A stretch of 64,000 nt of DNA from Anolis sagrei (taxonomy: Eukaryota > Chordata > Lepidosauria > Squamata > Anolidae). Under the pieces are notes generated by a model. The model had not been told where the DNA came from. It did not search any database and worked only from the letters and a program-made list of their open reading frames with translations. Positions within the stretch are counted from its first letter, which is position 1; each line of letters opens with the position of its first letter. The DNA lies in contig NC_090025.1 of NCBI RefSeq assembly GCF_037176765.1, forward strand, positions 177,428,040 through 177,492,039. Reading direction: 5' to 3'. Below are positions 53,601 through 62,976 of the stretch, piece after piece. A program made the position numbers and the translations under genes.

Positions 53601-54427
53601 ATCTAATTCAACAACCTGCCAAATATAAATATGCAACTTGAACATTCATATAAGATGCTTCAAGACCTACAAAGTAGGAGAGCCAACTACATTCTGAAAC
53701 AATCCATTCCACTTCTTCTCTTCTGCTTCCCTAAATTCTCCATTAGACTATGTCCATCTCCAATAGGTCCTTCACCACCGTCTCCATGCAAAAATCCAAA
53801 ACCAAGAGGAGTCCTACTTCTTTACTTGAGGAACTTCAGGTATCCCACTTACCTGCAAGGATTTTTCATCCAACATTCGATGCTTGCTCAGAATCTTGCG
53901 CCTTTGCCGTTTCTGGGCATCTGGACCCCTGGCACCAGCAAAAATGGAGGAGTATTCTTGCAGCCGATCAGGAGCAGGGTATTTTGAACTGGAAAATACC
54001 TTGGGATAGACATGCAAAAAGGGATGTATATATTTAATACTTTTCTACAATATCCAATAGCCATAGCTCTCGGGGCAGTTTCCAAAACAAATATCCTGGA
54101 TGGAAGGATTCTACATTCAAACCAATGGAAGATTTCCCTTCAGTACACACAATGGGAATCCTCTCCACTGCTCTTCACAATATTTTGATCTGTTGCATTC
54201 CCTCTGCTTTGCACTTGCTGTTCATATATTTTAAAAATCATTCCTGCAATTTAGTCTGACCATCAGTCCTGGGGTAAGGGATGTACTGCAGTGCATAAGA
54301 ACAGCATCCCAATACCTTGATTGCTTTCTTGCTGCCTTTGATCTTCTCAATTTTGGCTTGAGTAAGACTGACTCTGTCATTGATCGCCCGTAGCTGTTTC
54401 TGCCTGGTCTCCACTTGTTGGGAAATC
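41464..54427 (-). CDS. WASHC1: WASHC1 (WASH complex subunit 1), nine coding exons, first coding exon outside window
   Basis: Nucleation-promoting factor that activates Arp2/3 on endosomes for cargo sorting and recycling, within the five-subunit WASH complex. Exons in order of transcription: 54427-54316, 53999-53853, 51939-51803, 48820-48688, 47058-46854, 45349-45185, 43951-43793, 42593-42537, 41615-41464. All junctions are GT-AG and the phases join cleanly: 1,267 bases, 421 residues and a stop. Readable segments: [18 protein letters not shown] (N-terminal WASH homology domain), [54 protein letters not shown], a long polyproline tract, WH2 ([19 protein letters not shown]), connector ([16 protein letters not shown]) and acidic tail (EDNEDDWES). 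Human has about 50 residues before the first exon seen here; I found no match to them up to 64,000. The gene looks intact. Confidence 0.96.
42080..42190 (-). mobile_element. Sauria SINE, 3' part
   Basis: AAAGGTCTCCCTGACATTAAG, GTCTAGTCGTGTCTAACTCTG and CTCATCTCCATTTCTAAGCC. The tRNA-like head is missing. In WASHC1's penultimate coding intron side, near 42.1 kb. Confidence 0.75.
42537..42593 (-). CDS. WASHC1: WASHC1 connector exon
   Basis: A 57-base exon encoding [19 protein letters not shown], the amphipathic connector of the VCA module. It is too short to stand out by length and was placed from its flanking splice sites. Confidence 0.93.
43793..43951 (-). CDS. WASHC1: WASHC1 WH2 exon
   Basis: Encodes [20 protein letters not shown], continuing to [15 protein letters not shown] and a Lys/Glu-rich end: the actin-monomer-binding WH2 motif. 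A (GA)n microsatellite directly precedes it on the gene strand, next to the acceptor. Confidence 0.94.
44880..45112 (+). mobile_element. CR1 LINE 3' end
   Basis: GAACATTAGAAAGAACTTCC, TTCAGAGTGTGGTGCAGGAT, GGATTGGACTGGATGGCCCA and CTCTTCCAACTCAATGAAC. It ends about 75 bases from the WASHC1 polyproline exon. Confidence 0.8.
45185..45349 (-). CDS. WASHC1: WASHC1 polyproline exon
   Basis: Encodes DLHEGA, a run of 15 prolines, EMPVGV, a second run of 8 prolines and [16 protein letters not shown]. Such tracts recruit profilin-actin. The GGN-rich + strand gives long antisense frames that are shadows. Confidence 0.93.
46132..46806. mobile_element. hAT-like element carrying a minisatellite
   Basis: TAGTTCTCAACCTGTGGCC at the left and AGCTTGGGAACCACTGA at the right look like hAT-type inverted ends; about 140 bases of unique text precede the repeat array at 46,274. 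Confidence 0.55.
46274..46794. repeat. Minisatellite, 15-16-bp unit, about 33 copies
   Basis: Unit consensus AAAGTGG-NCCCTG-NTC, for example AAAGTGGTCCCTGTTC and AAGTGGGCCCTGGTC. Variants ending TGTCC, TGGTC, CTTC and TGTTC alternate, suggesting a higher-order pattern. The array has no stops in several frames because the unit lacks them, so the long reading frames over it are not evidence of a gene. It ends 60 bases before a WASHC1 exon (46,854). Confidence 0.9.
48118..48203 (+). mobile_element. L2-like 3' end
   Basis: GTAAGCTGCCTTGAGTCCCC, a short hairpin, AGAAAGGCGGGGTAGCAAT and an (AAAT)n tail. Confidence 0.6.
48258..48598 (+). mobile_element. Sauria SINE, full length
   Basis: tRNA-like head with A box TGGCGCAGTGGGTT and B-box-like GGCAGTTTGAATC, body with CCAACCTAGCAATTTGAAAA and GAGTAGATCAATACATATTG, and tail GACTTAACGTCAAGGGAAACC ending TTTACCTTTA. 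It lies about 90 bases from the WASHC1 exon at 48,688. Confidence 0.88.
49215..49290 (-). mobile_element. L2-like 3' end
   Basis: AACAACTTTATTCTAATATC then CCTCCCCAAAGGGACTCGGG. Confidence 0.45.
49627..49945 (-). mobile_element. Sauria SINE
   Basis: AAAGGTTTCCCCTGACATTAAG, GTCTAGTTGTGTCTGACTCTG, ACCTATTGATCTACTCACATT and GCTAGGTTGGCAGAAGCTGG, ending in the inverted tRNA-like head with CTACCAGGGG. Confidence 0.88.
50178..50400. mobile_element. Penelope-like end, foldback (most symmetric copy)
   Basis: Left arm GTGGGTTGCTGTAGGTTTTTC ... GCAGGCATCCTCAGAGGTAG; right arm GAGGATGCCTGCCATAGATG ... GCCATGAAAGCCTTTGACAA. The arms meet near 50,279. The outer sequence of the right arm (CCTGCCATGAAAGCCTTTGAC) is the inverse of the outer left sequence seen at 3,270 and 17,252. 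Confidence 0.75.
50725..50820 (+). mobile_element. L2-like 3' end
   Basis: CTCTGTAAGCCACCTTGAGA then AAGGGCAGCATAAAAATAAAAT. Confidence 0.45.
50821..51802. other. WASHC1 intron, no recognised feature
   Basis: Between the L2-like end and the exon at 51,803 I see no repeat or gene I can name. Confidence 0.4.
52290..52400. mobile_element. Palindromic hAT-like MITE
   Basis: AGGCCTCCAACTCCCAGAAAT mirrored by ATTCTGGGAGTTGTAGGCCT, followed by the end CAGGCTGAGAACCACTG. Confidence 0.6.
52693..52822. mobile_element. Palindromic hAT-like MITE
   Basis: CAGGTATGGGCAAACTTTGG at the left and CCAAAGTTTGCCCATGCCTG at the right are inverted repeats, with inner arms CACAATTCTTAACA and TAGGAATTGTG. Related to the palindrome at 5,005. 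Confidence 0.75.
53560..53640 (-). mobile_element. CR1 3' tip, degraded
   Basis: AGAATCATGAAGCTGGAAGG, CCATCTAATTCAACAACCTG: the inverted CR1 terminus. Confidence 0.45.
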
Positions 54428-55107
54428 CTAAGAAAGAAAGTATATTTATAGTTAACGTACAATCATATTTATGCAGTAAAAAAGTGCATCCAGTGAAATA
54501 CACATTAAACAGAAGAAAAACTTTTTTCAGGTGTCAATTACTAAAAGCACCTTTAACAAGATCTTGCAACACAACTGCCAAACAAAGCTGCGATCTGCAC
54601 AGTTCCAACAACTCTGACATAATACTGGTAATGAATAAATGATGCAAGATGGAGAGGAAGAATAATCTTATTTCCTATAGAGAAGTTGTTACGCAAAGTG
54701 CATTTTTCCAGCAATGTCTGTCTTTGGGAATGTTTGAAAATTTCAGCTGCAGACAGATTGCTAATTGGGGCTGTTTATAGGGAGCATGCCACTCTCTTGT
54801 TACAACAGCTTCACTGGTACCATTCTGTTTCAAAGCACAATTTAGAGTACTAGTTATGGCCTATCACGTTATGTAAAACTTTTATCCCCTCTATATGTAA
54901 GACAGTGTCTTCCCATATGAAGCTGCCTGTGTTCTAAGATCTTTGGAAGAGGCATCTCTCTCAATCCACTTTCATGGTAATCTTTGGTATAAAGGTGGGA
55001 GACGGCCTGTTCTGTGGCTGCTCCTACACTCCTTTCTTAGGGAGGCTCTATTTGTTCCCTCCTTGCTTTGCTTTCAAGTGAAGACTATTCTATTCCGGTA
55101 AGCTTTT

Positions 55108-56052
55108 GGTATTTATATTTATCATATCAGAAGCAAACTGAGGGTACAGTTGTAATGCATTTTTTTTTTAAAAAAACCCACGAAGTTTTAAAAACTTGGC
55201 ATTATGCTAAATGTCCTTTGACCAGTAGCTGGCCACTTGGAGTGCCTCTGGTGTTGATGTAAGAAGGTCCTCCATTGTGCATGTGACAAGGCTCAGACTG
55301 CATTGTAACAGGTGGACTGTGGTTTGCTTTTCTCTGCACTCGCATGTCGTGGACTCCACTTTGTGGCCCCATTTCTTAATGTTGACTCTGCATCTCGTGG
55401 TGCCAGAGTACAGTCTGTTCAGTGCCTTACAAGTCACCCAGTCTTCTGTGTGCCCAGGAGGGAGGTTCTCATCCGGTATCAGCCATTGATTGAGGTTCTG
55501 TGTTTTAGCCTGCCACTTTTGGACTCTCACTTGCTGAGGTGTTCCTGTGAGTATTTCTGTGGATCTTAGAAAACTATTTCTTGATTTAAGGCGTTGGCGT
55601 GCTGGCTGATATCCAAACAGGCCAGGGTAACTCCCAAGTATTTGGGTGTTCTGCAATGCTCCATTGGGGTTCCTTCCCAGATAATCCTCAGAGCTTGGAA
55701 TGCTTGTCTGTTCTTAAAATGAAAAACACACATCTGTGTTTTAGATGGATTAGGAATCGACTGGTTTTATTTATTTATTTATTATTTACTTACTTTGCTT
55801 ATATACCGCTGTTCTCAGCCCGGGGGCGACTCACAGTGGTTTTTCCTGTAATAGGCAATAAGACCACTTAAAGCTTCAGAGAGCTTCTGTTCAACCATTT
55901 CCAAGCTCCCTGTTTGGGCGATGATGGCACAATCGTTAGCATAGATGAAACTCTCTGTCCCTTCTGGCAATGGCTGAACATTTGTGTAAATGTTAAACAT
56001 TGATGGAGCAAGCACACTCCACTGAGGCAGGCCATTTTTTATTTTCGCCATC
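55108..56052 (-). mobile_element. LINE family A, longest copy with reverse-transcriptase core
   Basis: Read on the - strand: NGLPQWSVLAPSMFNIYTN (RT motif with PQ.SVL), FIYANDCAIIAQTGS (catalytic Y-A-D-D box here YAND) and EALSGLIAYYRKN, followed after a nested insertion by the SRNSFLRSTE ... KDI C-terminus. The catalytic Asp change and a broken frame show it is inactive. Confidence 0.75.
55768..55842 (-). mobile_element. L2-like 3' end nested in LINE family A
   Basis: (TTTA)n, TTTGCTTATATACCGCTGTT and CTCAGCCCGGGGGCGACTCA interrupt the family A copy: the RT text resumes at 55,843 in the same orientation. Confidence 0.6.
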
Positions 56053-56496
56053 TGCTTTTGGTAACTGGTTGTTTTACATTTTAAAAGCTTTTTGTTTCAC
56101 GTTCTTTCTTCTATTTTTCTATTTCTATTTTTGTTTATTCTAAGCTTTGAAATGTTCAAAATGGCTCGACTTCTATGGACAATTTAATTCTATTTTCATC
56201 TCTCTTTTTTTGTATGCTTTTAGCTATATGTGGTTCTACTTGTAAACCACTGAACATTCCAGTTTGGGAGGAAAGGCAAGGTAAAAATTAAGAACAGTCT
56301 GACTTAGTGGGCAACTTCAAGATACAAGGGGCTAATTTATCTGTTCCTGGGACTCTTTGGGACTACACAGCCTGCTTTAAAAAACCTCCCAAAAATATAA
56401 CTAAATATGTCCAGATGTCATCTTCTAGTTTTGTTTTTTTTTAAAGGTGAAACAGAGTAATAGGACCCTACCACTTATTTAAAAGGTTGATTGCTG

Positions 56497-56681
56497 GAGG
56501 CTCCAGCAGAGAAGAGCTCTTTGCCCCACCCCAGCCATTCCACAGATATATAAACCCATTGTCCTAATTCCAACAGACCTCACTACCTCTGAGGATGCTT
56601 GCCATAGATGCAGGCAAAACGTCAGGAGAAAATGCCTCTAGAACATGGCCCTATAGCCCGAAAAAACCCACAAGAACCTGG
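56497..56681 (+). mobile_element. Penelope-like 3' region
   Basis: GAGGCTCCAGCAGAGAAGAG, CCATTCCACAGATATATAAACC, GAGGATGCTTGCCATAGATG and CTAGAACATGGCCCTATAGC, ending AACCCACAAGAACC. Closest to the copy at 6,096. Confidence 0.75.
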
Positions 56682-57692
56682 CTTTTACCTTTTTTGTCTG
56701 GTTCAAAAAGTTCATTTCAGGGAAAACAGAGTTGAGGCCACAAAAAAAAAATAGCTTTATGACTTGTGTGTGGCCTTAGGGCCCCCAGTTTGCTCGCCCT
56801 GCTCTAATAAGATGCACTTGCCATATGAGATTGCTAAACAGATTTCTTGGATCATTGGATAATCCCCTTTGACTTTCAAACAGCTTCAAGGTTTGGCTCT
56901 TACTGGCGGTCATTCCTTCACAACCTCATATTTGAGACAGTTGTGCATTGGAAGGGCTTAAGGAACAGAAGGTACAAAGCAAACGAGATTTCATTTGGAT
57001 ACGAAAAGAAAAGGAGAGCTCTGGAGGTGAAGAGTCAAGGAAATGAGGTCAGCAGGAAAGAATCTGGTCAGCTCTTTCTATCAGAGTTTTGACTCTGTTC
57101 TAAGAGTCCATGCAAGTGCTGTCTGGGCTGAAGAACCATCGCCATTTTAATATATTCTTCCCCTCCATTTAATTCTTTTGAGCTTTGCATTCAAATCTTA
57201 GCCCAAGGCACATGGAAGTGCTCAAACGGCATACATGATCCTTAGGTGAGTAATCCAATTGTTGCTGACCAAAGGGGCTAGAAAAATGATCGTGACTTTG
57301 ATCTTACTAATCTAGCGATTTCACAAATGAAACTGAAACCATGTTAGACATGTTCATGCATATTACTGGCACACACACCAAGGAGCCTTGCTTCCACATC
57401 ATCTATTCCTTCCTCTTCTCTATTAATTTTACGGTGAAAAAAAATTAATGAAGAAATTGGGGGTTTAAACTGAGAAAAACCATCTTAGATCAAAACAGAA
57501 AGTCTTAAAGCTATATATTTTTTTTAAAAGGCCAGGGAATTTACATCCACTTGTGGTGGACCTGGTAAGACTGTGAAGAAGGTCATCTGACTCCCTCAAG
57601 TGCTCCTTAGGTGAACATACCAGCATCCCTTCCTTTTTTAGGTCCCTTTTTTCACAGCAAAACAAATGTCCCACCAAACAAAATATACTTTT

Positions 57693-58463
57693 AGACCAGT
57701 GTTTCTCAACTTTCCTAATGCTGTGACCTCTTAATGCAGTTTCTCTTGTTGTGGTGACCCCCACCATAAAATTATTTTCATTGCTATTTCATAACTGTAT
57801 TTTTGCTACTGTTATGAATCGTCATGTAAATATCTGATATGCAGGATGTATTTTCATTCACTGGACCAAATTTGGCACAAATGCCCGATATGCCCAAATC
57901 TGAATACTGGTGGGGTTGGGGGGGGGGCTGATTTTGTCATTTGGGAGTTGTAGTTGCTGGGATTTATAGTTAACCTACAATCAAAGAGCATTCTGAACTC
58001 CACCAGTGATGGAATTGAACCAAACTTGACACACTTGACTCCCATGACCAACACAATATACTGGAAGGGTTTGGTGGGCATTGACCCTTGAGTTGAGTTT
58101 TGGAGTTGTAGTTCACCTACATCCAGACAGCACTATGGACTCAAGCAATGATGGATCTAGACCAAACTTGGCATGAATACTCAATATGCCCAAATGTGAA
58201 CACTGGTGGAGCTTGGGGGAAAATAGACCTTGACATTTGGGAGTTGTAGTTGCTGGGAGTTATAGTTCACCTACAATCAAAGAGCATTCTGAACCCCACC
58301 AATGATAGAATTGGGCCAAACTTCCCACAGAGAACCCCCCCCCCCCCGACCAACAGAAAATACGGTGTCTTCTGATGGTCTTTGGCGACCCTTCTGCCAC
58401 CCCCTCAGGGTGTCACCCTCCCCAGGGGTCCCGACCCCCAGGTTGAGAAATGATGTTTTAGAC
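57693..58463. mobile_element. hAT-like transposon, about 770 bp
   Basis: Ends CCAGTGTTTCTCAACTTTCC and CCAGGTTGAGAAATGATG are inverted. The interior matches, in opposite orientation, the copy at 26,803: TATGCAGGATGTATTTTCAT, GGAGTTGTAGTTCACCTAC and the phrase TTCCCACAGAGAACC. Confidence 0.75.
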
Positions 58464-59847
58464 TGACCGGAAAAGATACCCCATGGTCCTCTGGCCCATG
58501 GATCTCTTAAGCAGAACTTGGGAAACATTACTTTTGTGATCCACAAGTGATGTGCTTTGAAAAGCCTTTGACTCCAGAGACTGAACTTGGATCTTGTTCA
58601 TGCTATCTGCCAATGAACTGTGAGGCCATCCATCTCTATTTATTTCAATCTCTTTGGTGCCCCATTGTCTGTGGAAGTGTTGTCAGCACACCAAATCCAG
58701 CTTAGGTTACTACCATGCGTCCTGCTGATAGCAGTGGGATTAAACTGCAATTATGGGTTAAAAGCACACGTCGCTTAACAGCTGATAATTTACCACACTG
58801 CGCATCCCATCACTTAGGAAACCGGTCTTCACTATCACTTCTCTCTTCCCACCCACCCCCTTTTTTACTTACCCATTTTGATCAGGTGGTTAAGTATCCT
58901 AAGATTTTTCTCACTAAAATGCAGGCCAATGAAGTCAACCTCTTGACCAAGCAAAAATAGGCATGCCATGATATATTAATGCATGGGAAATGTTCATCTG
59001 TCTTCACTGCAGGTTACATCTGGACTGGGGCCAGTAATGAATGCTGTTTTCCCCCCAAAGGCTTTCCATCTGCCTTTCATGCACTTCTTTCCCTCCTCCT
59101 TCTCCTGTGTGTATAACGTCAGGGTTTCCTTGAATTAATGAACCAGAAGGCACATCACTTCTCTCCTCTTAGCACAGCACAGCCTTAATATCCAGAAAAA
59201 ATCTAACATTCCTTTAGATTGCCTTCTAAAATAGAGACTCATTCAGTCAGAGGCTGATCAGGGTGGGACTGATCCATGCAGAAAATAAACTAATTTTCTT
59301 TTCCTTTCCCCAATTTGCTTAGGCACTGGAAGATAAATGCACCCGAGGCTGAAGGACAGAGATAGTGTGTTAACGGTGTGTGTGATATTAATCTCAGGCA
59401 GGTCAGCTCTCTGTTGCAGAATGGTAAACAGCAGGTAGCATACTTAGTATGCAAGCTGCCTCACTTTACCATCACTCACATCTCTCATTTTCAGCATTTT
59501 TTCTGGAGTGTGCATAAACAAAATACTTTGGCAATTCAAGGAACAACTTACATGAAAAATGATTTTAGTACATAATTGCAATGTGCTGCCTTCCTTGATA
59601 TAGGTGTTTCCCAATGTTTTAGGGCCATCAGCCCTCATTGGCCATGTTGCCTGGAAATTATGGCAGCGATATCTGGAGAGCAAAATCTGGTGTAGAAGTC
59701 AAAGGAGGAGTGGGAATCTTGTGGCTTGCTGGCTATATACACCTTCTCTTTACAATATATATATGCAGAAGGCAAGTATGGAAAATGTTATTGTCAGTCA
59801 ATTCTCAAAAGTTTGAATGTGGCAGTTCTCATGTACATTTGGGGAAT

Positions 59848-60029
59848 TACAATTTATTCTGGCATATAAGACTACTTTTTAACCCAAGAAAATCTTCTCA
59901 AAAGTCAGGGGTTGTCTTATACGCAGGTGTAGTCTTATGCATGGGAGTCGTCTTAACTCTATATTTTAACTGGAAAAGTTGGGGGTCGTCTTATATGCCC
60001 AGTCGTCTTATATGCCGGAATATACAGTA
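59848..60029. mobile_element. Short mariner-type MITE (second family)
   Basis: TAC...TTCTGGCATATAAGAC at the left and GTCTTATATGCCGGAATATACAGTA at the right are inverted ends; the inside repeats GTCTTATACGCAG-like words. Confidence 0.6.
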
Positions 60030-60577
60030 CAATTAAAGAGAAGAATAAGTGGGAAAGGGGAACAATGCAGAAAAAAAACCTGTGACCGTATGAGTTGACT
60101 GTTTGTCTACTGCAGCATTCAATCAAGCTCCAAGGTCAAGTCGAGACACTGATTGGACTAATATATGTTGACATGTTAGCAAGAACAGAAATTTTGTTGT
60201 CTCTCTCCCTTTTGGTTGTCCCCAACTTGCCCAAATCAATAAATCTTCTGGAGTTCTTTTTGCACTATTTGGCACGGAAGTCCTGTGTAAGGACACACGG
60301 AAGGACGCAAGAATACCTAAGATGGAAGAGGAGGTGAGGAATCACATATTTGGGTTATCTTTGTATTCTGGCAACTTGATGTGTTCCATATGAACTTAAT
60401 GGTTAGGCTGTTCTTCAGAACCAGATCTGTGTTTTGTCCATTTTGGTGGGTAAGCACAAGAGACAATGCCTTTTCCGAAATGCTGTCCAAATTTTCAGAA
60501 GCTGTTGCAGAATGCTAGGCGTCATCACACCTTATCTTCTAAACTAGTTTTGCAGCTATTTGGGGTGCCGACTAATT

Positions 60578-61098
60578 TACTGTATATACTCGAGTATAAG
60601 CCTAGTTTTTCAGCCCTTTTTTAAGGCTGAAAAAGTCCCCCTCGGCTTATACTCAGGTCAAGTTATTTATTATTTTACACTGTTGTTGTTATTATTATTA
60701 TTACATTAATTTTATTCTATTTATTATTATTAGTAGTATTATATTTATTATTTTATTCAATTATTATTTTTATTACATTTATTATTTTACTCTATTTATT
60801 ATTATTGGAAGGATATGTAAGCACATTTACATTGAAGAAGGTTAGAATAATTGTTTAATCAGAGTTTAGAGTTATCTTAAATTACAGTTTTATGTAAATA
60901 TTCAAAAACATTTAACCTACTCATGCCTCAATTAATGTAATTTTATTGGTATCTATTTGTATTTTGAAATTTACCAGTAGCTGCTGCATTTCCCACCCTT
61001 GGCTTATACTCGAGTCAATACACTTTCCTAGTTTTTTGTGGTAAAATTAGATGTCTTGGCTTATATTCGGGTTGGCTTATACTCGAGTATATACGGTA
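60578..61098. mobile_element. Mariner-type MITE with 25-bp terminal inverted repeats
   Basis: TACTGTATATACTCGAGTATAAGCC at the left and GGCTTATACTCGAGTATATACGGTA at the right are near-perfect inverted repeats with TA ends. Same family as 39,421-40,015, differing mostly in the length of the ATT-rich block. Confidence 0.8.
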
Positions 61099-62317
61099 TA
61101 TAGATTTTGGTCTGCCATTTAACAGCTACCCATTTATCCAACTCACACTCTTCTAATATCTTTGAAAACTCTCTCACAACAGGGACATCTGATAAGCAGG
61201 TGATACTTCATACAAAATGCAGAATTTGCTAAACTCACAGCCATGTGACACAACAGAAATCTTAGATAGCTATTGCTAGTCCAAGCCACCTTGAATTTTA
61301 GGTGTGGATACCAACTGAGACCTCCCTGTCTGTTAATACATTCAGCAGGAAAGGGCACCTGCCTTCATACCATTGTTTCTAGGCTTCTGCTCATGTTCTG
61401 GAGAGTCACAGGAGACTAGACTACAAGGAACTTTTGTGGCTTTTCTCATACTCTTCCATTCTAAACTGTTTACAGATGATCCAGTACACATGGTACCAGT
61501 GCACAATGGAGAGAAAAATGTTGAGCTCTGATACTCTTAATTGTGCAATGTGATATCTTAGATAGAATATTACTAGGTAAGGTTTTACAGCAGTGAACTC
61601 AGGCATGGTTTGAGAGCACATGTCTACAAAGCACCTTGTGACTTTGGCCAAAGCCACATCTTTGATGAACTGAAATCAATACCCAAATGCACAGTGAAGT
61701 ATCTGAAAGGAAAATGTTATTAAATATGATGCAATCAAGATATATGTGTACACAATAACTGAATGAGGAAATAGTGACTACATGTTAGAACTTCATAAAT
61801 GATGAACAGTACCATGGAAAAGACAACCGAGCGCTTAACAGACGGACACAATTGCTTTATAAAGAGGAAATACTAACTCAAATGAGCAAACCTGCATGGC
61901 TGAGAATGTTTACGGCTTAGTATCATGATACTTAAAGGGTTGCTACGGGAACAGAGAAGAGAAAAAAAGATGTTCGAAAATAAAGATAATAAAATATTTT
62001 TAAGACAAACTAGAAAAGAGGGGAGAGTTTTGGGGAGCAACAATGTGCAGGGAAATTGCTATATTTACTCATGTGAAAGTCTAGAAATTTTAGTCCCAAA
62101 ACCTTGGGTCAGCTTATCCATGGCTCAATGTAATTATTGTATCTTAACTCTTTTCCAAAAGGGAACTATCAGCTTTTCTGAGTAGAATGGTGCAACGCAA
62201 GGGGTTTAATCTGTTCCGGAATGAGGTCTAATCTAGGCAGTGATTTCAGCAAAAGGCCTTCCAAAAAGGAGGCAATCTTGATTGATGCTTCATGTAGTCC
62301 TGCACCTCCAAAACCAA

Positions 62318-62885
62318 CAATTTATTACTTATTTATTTACTCTATTTATACCCCACCTTTCTCTATCCCGAAGGGGATTCAAGGCAGCTTACATAGAGGC
62401 AATTATTCAATGCCTTAAAACACATACAATTACAAAAAATTAAAATGAAATTAGATTAAAATTAAAACATATTAAACGTTTAGAAACATTCAATTCCATA
62501 TTAAAATCACACCATCCATAGTCGTAGTCCAAGCCATTCCATAGTCATTCCATATATTCCAAATCTGTTAAGTGCACTTGCACTGCATTAATGTCTGAAG
62601 ACTTGATCCCACAGCCAAGTTTTTACTTTTCTTCTGAAGACTAGGAGAGAGGGGGCTGATCAAATGTCACTGGGAGGGAATTCCACAAGGGGCCACCACT
62701 GAGAAGGCCCTGTCTCTCATCCCCACCAGTTGTGCCTGCAAAGGAGGCAGGACCAAGAGCAGGACCTCCCCAGACGATCTTAATCTCCGAGATGGCTCAT
62801 AGGGGGAGATACATTTGGACAGGTAAGCTGGGCTGGAACCATTTAGAGCTTTATAGGCTAAAGCCAGCACTTTGAACTAACTTTG
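62318..62885 (-). mobile_element. L2-like LINE, 3' end with ORF2 C-terminus
   Basis: The - strand encodes LALAYKALNGSSPAYLSKCI, PYEPSRRLRSS and [10 protein letters not shown], typical of the last part of the L2-clade ORF2, then a 3' region ending CTTTCTCTATCCCGAAGG (inverted) with a (TTTA)n tail at 62,318. Confidence 0.8.
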
Positions 62886-62920
62886 AATATGGAATTATTT
62901 TGAAGCATCTTAGGCAGAAA

Positions 62921-62976
62921 GAAGGAAGGAAGGAAGGAAGGAAGGAAGGAAGGAAGGAAGGAAGGAAGGAAGGAAG
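62921..62976 (+). repeat. (GAAG)n microsatellite
   Basis: About 14 tandem GAAG units. The - strand frame of repeated PSFL across it is a shadow of the repeat. Confidence 0.95.
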
